This document shows positions 1 to 11,821 of a DNA stretch of 64,000 nucleotides, in pieces. The stretch covers positions 178,244 to 242,243 of the forward strand of contig NW_017803702.1 in assembly GCF_001625305.1 (NCBI RefSeq). The letters are read 5' to 3'. The stretch comes from Branchiostoma belcheri. Its lineage: Eukaryota; Chordata; Leptocardii; Amphioxiformes; Branchiostomatidae. The stretch's first letter is position 1. The number at the start of each line of letters is the position of its first letter. The translations under genes and the position numbers were made by a program. The notes under the pieces are model-generated. The model worked only from the letters and a program-made list of their open reading frames with translations. It was not told the origin of the DNA and did no database searches.

Positions 1-34
1 GGTAGTTTCGGCGGTAGCAATTCTTCTCATGTGT

Positions 35-133
35 TCAGTACGTAAAGGTGTAGTTGTACATATCCTGGTGATTCTTCCACTCGTGTGCAATATGGTTCTT
101 GAACTCATTTACTGATTTGCTAGACACTGCTTC
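35..133 (-). pseudogene. C-terminal tail of a non-LTR retrotransposon reverse transcriptase
   Basis: On the minus strand a short frame running to a stop at 35-37 reads VSSKSVNEFKNHIAHEWKN. A conserved Ser-x-x-Phe-Lys segment near the end of the protein is typical of the C-terminal tail of LINE reverse transcriptases. An in-frame stop lies just upstream, so only a dead 3' remnant is present. The assignment rests on pattern recognition over about 30 residues. Confidence 0.4.
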
Positions 134-480
134 CTAGGGAAAGTGATTTTTTTTACATGCATGATTTTCTTCCCATGTTGTGTCGAGAATTTTTGGAATG
201 AAAATAAAATGCTTGGCATTAGGAGAAGAAGAAGAATTATGGAAATGCAGGGCACCAGATCTGGCTAAGTTCCTATGCTTGTCACTTGCTAAGGTAGGGG
301 TAGATATACAAGAATAAATCATGATTATATTGTTGAGACTGTAAGGCCGTATTTATTTGATTATATTGAACACCAAAATATATGAGCGTGTAATAAAAAA
401 AAAATTGTATATAAATGCTATGACATCAGCACATGGGTACAGTAGATATTGATTTATGCTGTCTTTATTACATATACCAG

Positions 481-1373
481 ATACTTGGGGAATGTATGAA
501 TCAGCACCAAGAGTCTTCTGCTGATACAGAAGAGAGGGGAGATGGTGCAGGTTCTCTTGAAGAAAGTGATGGTGGCGTGCCTGTTGATGTAAGTGTTGAC
601 ATCTATCACATGTATCAGTTATCAACAATCTATTGCATTTTCTCTTTTGTAATTGATCATAGGAATTTATACCGATGTACTACTTGTGTGTACATTTGTA
701 GGTAAACCCAACAGAATTGCAGAATTCCTGTGACAGTGGGGTGCAGGTGTCCCTGAGGCCGCCACGCAAGCATAAGGGCATACAGTTCAAAGGATCTGGA
801 CGGACTAAAGGTATTTTATGCTAATACTATAGTTTTTAGTTGCCAAGTCATAGTCAAAAGTTTTCTTTTGGTAAAACAAATATGGGACACCCATCTCTTT
901 TAAAATCTAATATTATGTTCCTACATCATTGACGATAAGCATAAATGTGTCATTATTTCATTACTACAATTTTCAATTTACAATTTTATCATTGCTTTAC
1001 TGCAGGTGTGCAGTGCAGACCCACAACTGTCACAGTGGCCACACAAACTAATGAGGATGCGGAGGATAAGGATGCGGAGGATAAGGATGAGGAGGATAAG
1101 ATGTCTGTGAGTAGTGCGAGCTCATGGGAGGACCAGGTAGCAGTGATCGCCGATGACCCTGACTACTACCCGTCCTCTGCCGAAGAGTCCGATTCTGAGG
1201 ACGAAGTTGCCCAGCCACCGCAGGAAGACCAGCCCCCGCAGGAAGACCAGCCACCGCGACCAGACCGCCGCGTTTTCTTTGTGTTCTGGGTCTGCCTAGT
1301 CCAGCTGATCACTACATGGGATACTATCTACCTCTTACAAAATGTAGTTGATTCCATTGGTTGTCATACGTAA
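481..1373 (+). pseudogene. 3' part of a THAP/Kolobok-type transposon-derived gene, truncated into a tandem repeat
   Basis: Three exons chain in frame: 481-588, 702-810 and 1006 onward, with GTAAGT and GTATTT donors and TAG and GCAG acceptors. The product has a basic patch (RPPRKHKG), a V-x-TQT motif, a very acidic stretch with DPDYYPSSAEE, a PQEDQPP duplication and the start of a FVFWVCLVQL segment. I recognise this order from uncharacterised THAP-domain proteins of transposon origin in fish and amphioxus, where the FVF..CL..L segment precedes a cysteine-rich core. Here the core is missing: coding similarity stops at about 1317, where a 170-bp tandem repeat begins and supplies the stop at 1371-1373. 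A THAP zinc finger would lie upstream of the window. An AATAAA sits at 1814-1819. The family assignment is moderate; the exon structure is better supported. Confidence 0.5.
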
Positions 1374-1790
1374 CACAGTGCAACATTTATTAGTCCCAAC
1401 AGGGGACTTTCTGACACATAGTATAGTTGATTGTACAATGTAAGTTTGAGAAGTAAAGTTGACTGATATTGCTGCTAATCCCAAGAAGGGATACTATCTA
1501 CCTCTTACAAAATGTAGTTGATTCCATGGGTTGTCATACGTAACACAGTGCAACATTTATTAGTCCCAACAGGGGACACTTTCTGCCACATAGTATAGTT
1601 GATTGTACAAAGTTCTGAGTTTGAGAAGTAAAGTTGACTGATATTGTTGCTAATCCCAAGAAGGGATACTATCTACCTCTTACAAAATGTAGTTGATTCC
1701 ATTGGTTGTCATACGTAACACAGTGCAACATTTATTAGTCCCAACAGGGGACTTTCTGACACATATCATTGTCGATTGTAGTTTTTACAT
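1318..1790. repeat. Tandem repeat, about 170-175 bp, roughly 2.7 copies
   Basis: Units begin near 1321, 1491 and 1666 with ATACTATCTACCTCTTAC and contain AACACAGTGCAACATTTATT. Each unit carries TTTATT, a minus-strand AATAAA; the copy at 1731-1736 is about 150 nt past the stop of the minus-strand gene and could serve as its poly(A) signal. The array sits exactly where the plus-strand gene loses its homology. Confidence 0.85.
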
Positions 1791-1886
1791 ATTACGAAGT
1801 TCTTAGCTAGAGAAATAAAGTTTCTACCAACTACACTATCAAAGGTAAAGTAGGTAGGCTTAGCACAAGTTCAGCAGAAGACATCT

Positions 1887-3284
1887 CTAGTCGTCAGCTT
1901 CCCGGAAGCCTGTGTAGTCTGGAGACGGGAAGTGGTTTCTTATAGCAGCCACAGTGCAAGAGGGCAGAGTAACCCGGTTCTTCTTTCCAAGGAACTCGTA
2001 GCACCAGCGCACAAACTGTCGGTACGCAGTGTACCGCTTCCAGCTGAAAAAGATTATGTATTGGTATTATGGTACTTAGATAAATTTACCCTTTCTTTCA
2101 AATCTAGTCCACAAGCAATACAAGTGATCATAATAGATAACTATCATGTTACAATTGCAGAAATCTTTTTTTGTGGTTTGGCTGAAACATACAATGATAC
2201 ATGTAACACATGAAATCTAGGATTGCCCATCTAGCTTATTGTTATAATTTTTGGCAAAGGCTAACCTTATCAAGTTATCATGATTAGTATTTTTTGTGTA
2301 TTATTTTCATACTCACTCGTTTCCAAAGGTCAACCCGTAATGATCCCGATAAGCAAAGTATGCTGTTTCTAGTACGTCCACGGCTAGGCAGACTTGGGGA
2401 AATCCGTGGTGTTGGGTAATGCAGTCAATGCCGGGCTCCTTCTCCCTTCGCTCACAAACACGCATCTGCTCCCGGCAGCACACATTCTCCTTCACCTTTC
2501 GGTGGTCAACGCAGTTCCCACAAGTACACCTAGAAGACCAAACCCCAATAAGGAATTAAAAATTGTCATACGATTTGTAAAAATGTGATAAGAATTAGTT
2601 GTGAGCACAGCGTTTGTCTAAACAAACGCTGGCGGTGACTTCTGAAGGTCAGGGGTCGCACTAATCATCCACACGTATCGCCATGTTCCACTTGTTTTGG
2701 CGATCTTTCAAGACAATTTCCGCTCTACTTTCTTATTCTTTCATGGAGGTAACGAAAAAAACACAGATTAAAGAAATGGCTGCCTCCGGGGACGACAAAG
2801 ACCAGAAGTAATGACGCTAATCCGCAGAAAGAAGGTACGGTACCGCGAGGTTAGAAAAACAACACAGGCCGCGGGGCGAACCCAAGGTCACAAAATCGTA
2901 ATATTTTATACTACAAGTACGTCTCACCATAGCGAGTAATCTATATCCTATCACAGAAACCTAACAGCAAAATTACCTAAGCCTCACTTACCAGTCCATG
3001 TTCTGCAGTCGGGTTTCGCTATCGAGCGGAATTTGTCCGTCGATTTCAAGTTCCCCGCCATCAGCCATGGCGTCACCAGCGGCCTCACCTTCATCGTCGC
3101 TGTCAGAATTCGGCTCGTCTGACTGCACGTCAGAGAGATATGGCTCAAATCTGTAGGGCATGAGAACTCCTACGACCTCCTCCGAATCTGAGTTCGACTC
3201 AAATTCCTCACAGATACATTCTACGGTAGACGAGCAGTCAGAAAAAGTCTCAACTTCGTCAGCGTCCATGGTCGGTGTTGCCAT
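1887..3284 (-). CDS. P2X7-receptor C-terminal-domain (P2RX7_C) protein
   Basis: Three exons on the minus strand (2992-3284, 2317-2529, 1887-2043) give 663 nt, exactly 221 codons including TAG, with donors GTAAGT and GTGAGT and acceptors TTCTAG and TTTCAG. Residues 1-97 are acidic and low complexity. The rest is a cysteine/histidine-rich module: WCTCGNC, ENVCCREQ, CITQHHGF.QVCL, LETAYFAYRDHYG, then a basic RYTAYRQFVRWCYEFLG and a closing IRNHFPSPDYTGF. This series is the signature of the cytoplasmic ballast domain of P2X7 receptors, which in vertebrates binds zinc and guanine nucleotides and occurs in many invertebrate proteins without the channel. There is no TM segment here, so it is not a channel; a soluble intracellular role is inferred. 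A second ATG lies five codons downstream. It faces the truncated plus-strand gene tail to tail. Confidence 0.9.
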
Positions 3285-3539
3285 TGTTAAAACAAACAGA
3301 CAATTGGCAGATAGCGGGTGCGTCCCTTGTGTTACGTCACGGCATCACGTGACGGCTTCTGGAATGGGGCTACTACGCCGGGGTCGCGGCTTTCCAAAAA
3401 CGACACTTTGAGAAGCTGTATAATCTTTATTTCTCGGTAAAAGTGACTACAAACACTTTTAACTTACTGTACTATATGTATATTTTTGATATCTATGCCT
3501 ATTTCAGGTACTTTTTGAGGTGGCTTCTGCCCTTTAAAG

Positions 3540-4020
3540 TGTATAGTGTGGTGCATATTTCCTGTAATAGACCACTGGTAGTGGTGTGTGTGTTCATCTT
3601 CTATGCTTTCAATTAACTCCCATACAACACAGACTAATACAGCAGGGGCTTGAACACGGTGTACACTCTCATACTCTCAACTCCCATACACACAGGTCAC
3701 TATAGCAGGGGACCTAGATGTGCTCTTAACTCCCAACACCCATACACACAGACTATGTACTGACTAGGGACTAGACCAATGGTAGTGGTGTGTATCTCCT
3801 ATAATGTCAAATCCTAACTCCCATACACACAGGTCACTACAGCAGAGGCCATAACACTGGTAGTGGTGTGAGTACAACCCTTATACTCGTACTTCCAACT
3901 CCCATACACAAGGCCACTACAGCAGAGGCCATACCACTGGTAGTGGTGTGCGTACAACCCTTATACTCGAACTCCCAACTCCCATACACAGGGCCACTAC
4001 AGCAGAGGGCAGGACCAATG
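3540..4020. repeat. Minisatellite, about 78-bp unit
   Basis: Repeated blocks contain AACTCCCATACACA, CACTACAGCAGAGGCC and ACTGGTAGTGGTGTG. The last two units (from about 3822 and 3899) are nearly identical and earlier ones more diverged. The open frames across it are by-products of the repeat. Confidence 0.8.
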
Positions 4021-4477
4021 CTACAGATGTGTGTACAGCTACCATACGCCATACACACAATACATCGGGGGTCGTCCACAGTAGCAAACCTCACTGAACA
4101 CTTGTCAACTACAGCCGACCTTGCCCCGACTTACTCCCGACCATAGTGTGTGGTGGAGGATTTATTTATTTTCGGGAGGTTATATGTGACAGTAAGTTTT
4201 AAGATAGAGGAGCGCTGGTACAAATTTTTAACACTAAGACACAGGCCGATATTTATCACTGCCCAGTTTTATGTGTACAGTGGCCCGTATCTAATATGTA
4301 ACTAGTACGTATACGTAGGTCATATCTTTGTACAAATTCACCCATTAACTTACGATAATGCCATGTCATATTTTGTAGCCACAAATGTAGAATACATTAG
4401 ACTTGTAGTGTTGCTGTTTCCTCAGGTACCAACCATGCCATGTTTTTTCCTGTACGATATGCAAGGCAATTGTTTTT

Positions 4478-4505
4478 TCATCCATCCATCCATCCATCCA
4501 TCCAT

Positions 4506-4541
<36 letters not shown>

Positions 4542-4617
4542 CCATCCAATTTATCCGCCCATCCATTCATTCATTCATTCATTCATTCATTCATTCATTC
4601 ATTCATTCATTCATTCC
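4478..4617. repeat. Compound microsatellite (CATC)n / (ATTC)n
   Basis: An uninterrupted CATC tract runs from about 4478 to 4551, followed by an ATTC tract from about 4564 to 4617. It forces open frames of HPSIHPS and HSFIHSF type that are not genes. Confidence 0.95.
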
Positions 4618-5334
4618 TTTTATGATAAAAATCAATTTACATGAAGTCATGCCTGCCAACATGTCTTGACAACAATTTTGTATATTATAAAAGACAGAAT
4701 TCCGAATTTTCCTCCAGAAAGACAAGATTTTATTTTATATATTACACAAAAACATACTCAAAGAGAGAGAACATTCAAAAGAGAGTAGAATCTAAATTTG
4801 TTCTGCCATTCTGCTCCCGGCATATGACGTACATTATTAGGCCCGAGTCTCTGACATTTTACAGAAGACGTCATTGCGTGGTCGGCAACGTGCTTTCTTA
4901 TGTAATTTTACTTCATTTTTTCTTCATTTTTTTCACGTGTACTCTGTTATTCTTGAGTGTTATTCTGTGCGTCATTTTAATTTTGAAGAATTACGTCTGC
5001 TGTCATATATCAAAGACTGAAAGCTCACGGGGACACCGGAAAGCCCCGTGGTATCATTTAACATAATTTGTCAGTAATAAGTGTTGTTTTTACCAGATAT
5101 CTTGAACAAGGGACAGCAACCCCAGACACAAACCATAAGCTAGTGAAGCACAAATGTTAACCAAAGTCAACTACCATTCGTCATTATAGTAAAGACAAGA
5201 ACAGAAAATACACAAACGGGTGATTGTTTTTCTGTTGTTGTTTGTTTCGCATAACCGGTAAACCGCCTTTACACGTAACACACCAGTTTTGTACATGTAC
5301 GTTTATGTAAAACTGCGTAAGACCGGACTGTAAG

Positions 5335-5562
5335 GTTTAAACCACTCACACCGGGAAGGTTCCCTGCTCTTTTTGATACGTGCGGTGGGTTCTTTACTTA
5401 ACGTGTGTGGATTGTGGCTCTCCCCAAACACGGCACCTCCATTTAAAATAACGTCCTATCCGAGGGACGTCCCTAACCGAAGCTAGGTACTTATTTCCAC
5501 CTGAGCGAAGTGAGGAAAGTCGTGTAAAGTGCCTTTCCCGAGAGCACCACATCAGTGACATG
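5335..5562 (-). repeat. Body of a tRNA-derived SINE (head missing)
   Basis: Read on the minus strand it carries the central block also found at 51894-52455: GGAAAGGCACTTTACACGAC, TTTCCTCACTTCGCTCAGGT, the TAGCTTCGG/GGACGTCCC region and ACACGTTAAG. The tRNA-like head is absent. Confidence 0.75.
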
Positions 5563-6224
5563 AATAGTATTGTGCTGTAGTATCATGGAAAGCCACCAGG
5601 TGGCTAGAATATTATCTTTGTCTTTCAAAGGCACATGTACCCACCATGCAAATATAGTCACCATCTATTTGTGACTTTTCAAGTTTTACTAACAATGACA
5701 CGACGTGAGAATACAAACAGGCAGAACAACGAAACACAGAGAAAGCAATGTCCCTTTTTTTAGTAAGGCAAGGTGGCATGGAGGTAAAAATGGTGCAATC
5801 TACCATCTATGGTGCTTGCATAAATTAATTAAAAAAAACAAAATCATACGTATCAACATACTCTAGAGTTCACTCCATCTCCTGTGTATGACTTTTTGGC
5901 CTTCTGTCATTCTTCCTACTAATCTTGACCCCCCTCCCCCTAACCCGCACGTTCTGTCAACCAAAAATAGAAAGAATCTGTTGACCCTTACCTTTGCCAG
6001 AACAGACAACTTCTAGCAAAACTTTGTTCTGCTGTATTTCAGAGAAGACGTTTATGAAACTAAATCTGACCTTTCTAGCTTTCTGATGTTATGACGCATA
6101 TATAGGGGTCGAGCTTCTTAGGTTAAGTTATTAATCATAATACGTCAATGCACAGTCTGGAACAGCAGAAACCTAAATTGCCACGTGCCAACATGATACT
6201 AGCTTGAGGACACAAGCCTTCTAG

Positions 6225-6300
6225 CGGCTTGTTTGGTGTCGGGTGCTGGCGTAGTGGTACGTAGAGCGTTCGACTATGAAACGGCGCGACCTCGTGTCTT
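6225..6300 (+). repeat. tRNA-like SINE head fragment
   Basis: TGGCGTAGTGGTACGTAGAG resembles a pol III A box with part of the D arm, but there is no matching B box (GGTTCGANNCC) downstream, so it is a decayed head and not a tRNA. Confidence 0.35.
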
Positions 6301-8740
6301 AGGATCTTTTTTTTTTTAATTTCTGATTTTAATTTTTTGTTAACAGAAAGGTGAAAAGACGGCATTTTTTTACATCTTTCGCACTCAATTGCTTATAATT
6401 CAAAATCAAGGTCATTTTTCGTAAATCCTTGAGAAACGACTCTGGACAAACCCGTCACGATCATGTTTAGCCGTCAATGAGATATGTTGGACTCTTCATG
6501 CTTCTAATTGTAAACGAGTTTTGCCCGCATGTCATGCGGCATGAATATGAGGACTGTTTATTTATGCTGACGTAAACAAGTATTGCGACCTTTAAGGACA
6601 CCCACGATGACGGTAGTAGCTTCGTTTTATGCTCCATGTCCACTACAAAAGGACTGCAGACATTTACTGTCCAGGAAATGGTTTATATTTGTAAAAGGGT
6701 GGATTTTTCTTTGTTAGAAAGTACCCGTGTGAAGAGGGGCCGTTAAACCCAGGTTTACTGTAAATGACCGCGGGTGACCCCATTTCGAACACCGTTCTGT
6801 TCGAATTACGTCATATCGAACATGGTTCGGGTCTACTTCAGGTGGAGATACCGGGGCCCAAATTTGACCATCGTGCCCCATCCAATAGTCAATTCCCTAA
6901 CACACCTAAATCAGGGGAATTGAGAACACAGGCAACAGGCAAAAAAATTCAACATAATACATCAATTATATTTACAACAATATATGAAATAATAAAAAAG
7001 GAATGACGATGGAAATGATAATAAGGTCATGGTAAATAATAATAATTGTAACACTAAAATCAAGAGTAATATTGATATTTGTAATTATAATAATATTAGT
7101 ATTGATAGTAAAGATTAAAGCAATAATAATGTAATAATAAGTCGTGTAGATTTTAGCAGGTTATAGCTGTGAGTTCAGAGCTCAAAGTCAGACCTAGTTG
7201 AACACCTATTTTAAAAACTGACGGAAGTATACACTGTTTTATGAGATGCGGCAGATGGTTCAATGTGTTAGCACCTTTATATAAAAAACAACTTGCACTT
7301 TCCACGTTTCAAGCATAGTGGTGGCATTTTCCAGGATAGATTTTGTTGGGTGAGATTTGTCAGTCTGGGCAGCTGTGACATTCAGAATCCATCTAAAAGC
7401 TTTTGATGTACCATAGAAGTTCATTTTTTGACTGCCTTGTACATTGATGGTAGCAAGTGCAATTTTGTTCTGGATTTTGGGGGTTTCCAGCCTAAGACAT
7501 ACAATATATACTAAAACATCGTTTGTATTCTAAGATTTTGGAGGCGTATGGCCACAGGCTTTAGGAAAGGAAGGCCAAATCAGCCGCTGGCAGCAAAAGA
7601 TTATGTGACAGAAGCTAGTACCTCGAACAAAGGGAACAAGACGTAGTAGTGGACTACCAAATTAACTGCACCAATTCCGCTCTATAAGCATGCTTAAATA
7701 TGCTTAAAGTTCTGTTTCGTTACTTTAAGTTAGTTTAGTTGGTATTTACGCGTGCTTAATTGAATAACTGCCTTTACGTTTGTCCATAAATAAAATGTAC
7801 GTAGTGGTACGCATTCAAGCAACTTTTAAACAATGTAAATTGCTGAATTTACTTTTATAAAAATAAAAGTTGTGGAGAATTACTAGAAAAGAACGAAAAC
7901 CCTTGACTGCCATTTCTATGCTATATATGGCAAACGGAAAAACTGAATATGTATAAAACACCGACATGATACATATATGTTTCATTATCTCTTAATTTTT
8001 GGTCAATTCAGATACAAAGCAAACATATGCGACTAGGCATCCTCTTGCTACACATAACACCGTGGTTTCTAATCATGAAATTATTGGACTGTATTTTGTA
8101 AATTATTGCTGATAGATTTTATATACAGATAGACAGGTAATTAACTGGTAATATTAGCTCATTGGATTGATATGAACAAATCGGATGTATACCCTTACAG
8201 TTTGTTGCTTTTCTGAAAAGATTAGAAAATGATTCTGATTTACTCAATAATGCTTTAAATTCTGTTTTGGGGTTGGTGGACTACTATCTCTTTACAGCCA
8301 GGGTCTAAATTGTATAAATGTCTAAACTGCAAGGACCTCACAATTAGCGATGCCAGCTTCATATCTAAAGCCCCTGTCACACATTCAGAACCATCCCCTG
8401 ACCGAAAACCAACAAATCTTGGCTGAAGGTCTGGAGCTGTCTGACCAGATTTAAGCCATGACTATATTTGAATACTAAACGAATCAAATCTGAGTTAAAT
8501 TTAAGTCAAATTTAAATCCAGAACGACCTTCGAACAATATGCATGCCCTACTCCAGACCTCAAGCCAACCAGCCACAACCATAGCCGAACTTACCGTCCC
8601 CAAATGTTTTAAACGTTTTGAAACGTACCGTCAAACACCAGTCCACCTTGCTCTAGAACCTACTACCTATTCCCTTGACCATGGTTGGTTAAAGTTGGCA
8701 GTGTTCGAGAGGCTGTATTTGAATATTGGTGACAGTTTAA

Positions 8741-9724
8741 CCCTCAACAGTACACCTTCCCGGACTGATTAATCTGTACACCTGGGGTCAGCGCGGACCC
8801 CAGAACAGTTTTTGGCTAAGTTTTAGAAATTATCAACATGCTACCAGCTCAATTGTTTTGCAAACTGATGTGGGAACCTCTGTGTCCACATTACATACAA
8901 AAATCATACATTTTGAACTTTTTCTATTTTTTGGTGAAGAAAAGAAGACAAGAAGAAATACCCGATTTTTAAATCTATTTCAGACTGAAGGGGCTTTTGA
9001 GACCCAACTTTGATCTCAGATAGCGGCTAAACGGCTTGCGCTAGAAGTATCAAATTTGGAGACCTTTCCTAAAATGTCTCTGGAAAAAAGTTCACATTAG
9101 TTTAATACTAGTAAGTTGATGTTTTTTGTGTTGCCATGGCAACGGGTTTCTAGCAGGCAGTTTTTTTGAAAATAGAAGTAATTTTGGTTTAAACATAAAC
9201 ATTTTCTGAGTTTTATATTAAATTACACTTCTTTTCCAACATTAATAACATCTTACATAATTAAATATGTTAAATCATTTAATATGCATAGAAATGCTAA
9301 TTTTATGACGTCATTGGTCAAAATCCAATATGGCGGACTATATTATTAGCTCTGACGTCATATGACGTCATAATTACACCAAAGTTATTAAAATTTAATT
9401 CTATTACTACAACATTCTCTGAAAACTTGGTAGACATACGATGAGTGCATAAAAACATATAAAAACGGAAATAAGACAATGTATAAGAACGCCAGTGTAT
9501 CCATTATGATCGAAAGCCGGCTGGGGTCCGCGCGGACCCCAAACGAAAATCAGATATAATTTTTTTTATAAATGGTAGAAACGGAGTTTTCTGCACTGTG
9601 TTGAGAGACAACTTTGTGGGTGACAATTACCTAAAATTTCAGAAAAAAATCTTTAGAAACAAAAAAGATATTACAGCATATATAGTGCTGGGGTCCGCGT
9701 GGACCCCAGGTGTACTGTTTAGGG
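8741..9724 (+). mobile_element. Non-autonomous piggyBac-type MITE, copy 1
   Basis: The element is flanked by TTAA at 8737-8740 and 9725-9728 and opens CCCTCAACAGTACACC and closes GGTGTACTGTTTAGGG. A TTAA target duplication next to CCCT..AGGG termini is the hallmark of piggyBac-type elements. It holds three copies of a near-perfect palindrome GGGGTCCGCGCGGACCCC at about 8783, 9523 and 9690. The 984-bp interior has no transposase. It also carries TGACGTCA sites and a CCAAT box (9305-9375). Related copies lie at 43694-44541 and 58618-59619. Confidence 0.85.
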
Positions 9725-9728
9725 TTAA

Positions 9729-11821
9729 GATATTAAGTAATCATTATCATTTGAGAAAATGGCAACAAAAATCGAGAACAAAGCATGTCGGGCATGTCAG
9801 GAGTTTAAAGACCGGAACGTTCTGGTTCAGACACTTAATTACGTGTACAGCACATTATACAATTTTATTATTATTAATATTAATTAAAAAATATGTCAAA
9901 CAAAACATGGTGCCGGCACACTCAAGTCACTTATATTTGTGCCGCCATTAACACGTGAGACAAGTGGACAAATATTTCCAAAGACTGACAGGACTGACAT
10001 GACAAAATATTACAAAAACCGATTGAAACCTGACAACATTTTTTTGTCTATGGAGCAAAGTTTGAATGTTATGAGCTGTTGTAGGAAAATTAAAAATGAA
10101 TGTGATAGAATATCGTTTGACAGATAGTAGTGATGCATTGCGGTACTTAGGTTCAAGTTTGTAGCCAAGAACGCCAGATCAACCCGTCTCTTCTAGATTA
10201 TTTTTAGGGGGCACACCCCAGTTAATTTTGGGTCTCAATTTGATTCTGCATACCCTCAACTCTAGCGAGCCCAAACACCGGGTTTTCAAATGAAGGGTAT
10301 CCTTCTAACTACGAGGACAATGGAATTTCAATTTCTTTCACCTCTCACATTTTAGTAAATTTCAGGGGGGGGGGAGAATTTTTCGATGAAAAATGATGCC
10401 AAAAATTGGCCATTTTCACGTGGAATTAGACCCATTACCCAGAATTTAGCCACCAATATTACTTACATGGTCGGAAAGAGAAAACCCGTATGTATTATCA
10501 AGAAAAGTAAATCCTAACACTGAGATTATCATAATAGCCCGTCGCGCGAGGCATAGCGACAGCACCCACAGAACGTAGGATACAACGCATATGTAGGTCA
10601 AACCGAAGCACCGCGCTCAGGGCGGAAGGACACCCGGAAGTAAGCCTCGGGCCCGAAATCAATTTTTACCCTAAACACGCCACCTCGTACACTTTCCAGC
10701 CATGTTAGTAGTGAATACCATTCTGCAGCAGATTATGAGAAATGTAAACTCAAACATGAACCATCGGAACCCATTCGTCACTTTTTTTCCGGGCACTAGG
10801 GCGTGCATATCTTGTTGGTAGATATGGAATATCTGTATAAGACGAAGGCTTGAAAATCCCAATATTCAGTAGAATTTTGTACTTGCTACAATCCATGTTC
10901 AGGACTGTCAACAATGAATTTCCAGTTAGCACCGAAAGCTTTCAGAGGGCTTCTAAATTTCACAAGTAGTGTGTCCTGAATGTGAAAAACAACAGATTCT
11001 CATAAGAAAAGTGCCGTCATCTGGAACATTCTGCCAGAGTCTATTACGAGAAATCTGATATTCCAAACCTTCGGTAGGTAATACTATCTAAAGAAGTACT
11101 CTGTTATCATCTCTCTCCAACATAGTAGAGCTACAGCATCTCAATGACAGTTCCCTATGTTCCTACATGTAACTACTTCGAGGATCCACATCACTTTCAC
11201 ACCTACAAAACTGTAATGTTTTTGATGTAGTTCAAAACTTCATTTACCGTACGGGTAGATTCTCGTAACTGATAGATCACCAACTTGTCCTGTTTGTATT
11301 TATCTTGGTTTTATCCACCTTGTAACTACGCATGTATCTTGTCTATCTGTTTTATTCTCGTTGTATATTTTGAGTAGAATGTGTTATATAAGTAACATTT
11401 GCTTTTTGTCCAATACTCAATATGAATCAATTAAATTATGGTCATGACTGCTGACAATTCCATTACATAACAGCAATGTTTGGAGAAGTGCTGCAAGAAA
11501 AAGATGGGTAATGTTACAATAATACTAAGAATACATAATATAGGATAATCCTTATTCTAAAAGTAGTGTATTTATACGGAGTCGTAAGCTGACGCCAAAA
11601 ACCTTTCCATGGAAAGATATGTCTTTCCCCGGAGGTAAATATACTACTAATGTTTATTCACATTCACATTGATTGCCAGCCATATGCATTGTTGGCTGAA
11701 TTACACAAGTGATTACTTATTGAAAAACTTGAAAGAGATACATGTTGTTGTTTTTTATTCATATATCAAAAACAATAAACATACAATGTAGTAAACCATC
11801 CCTTGCATAATACTAATCATA
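9729..11821. other. Gene-free stretch
   Basis: No exon chain or recognisable protein found. A poly-G run lies at about 10366-10375. The stretch 10190-10640 looks like ancient repeat sequence but I see no terminal repeats. Open frames at 10671-10932 have no family signature. Confidence 0.5.

Larger units (their letters stand above)
4620..8735. other. Gene-free stretch with repeat debris
   Basis: Apart from the SINE pieces listed separately, I see no exon with both splice signals and recognisable protein similarity. It contains AT-rich sequence (6950-7130 is nearly pure A/T with AATAAT runs) and short polypyrimidine tracts. The longest frame (4641-5066) has an erratic composition and matches nothing I know. 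Confidence 0.6.

Noticed and set aside
4363-4644. Serine/histidine/isoleucine-rich frames
   Set aside because: Produced by CATC and ATTC microsatellites.
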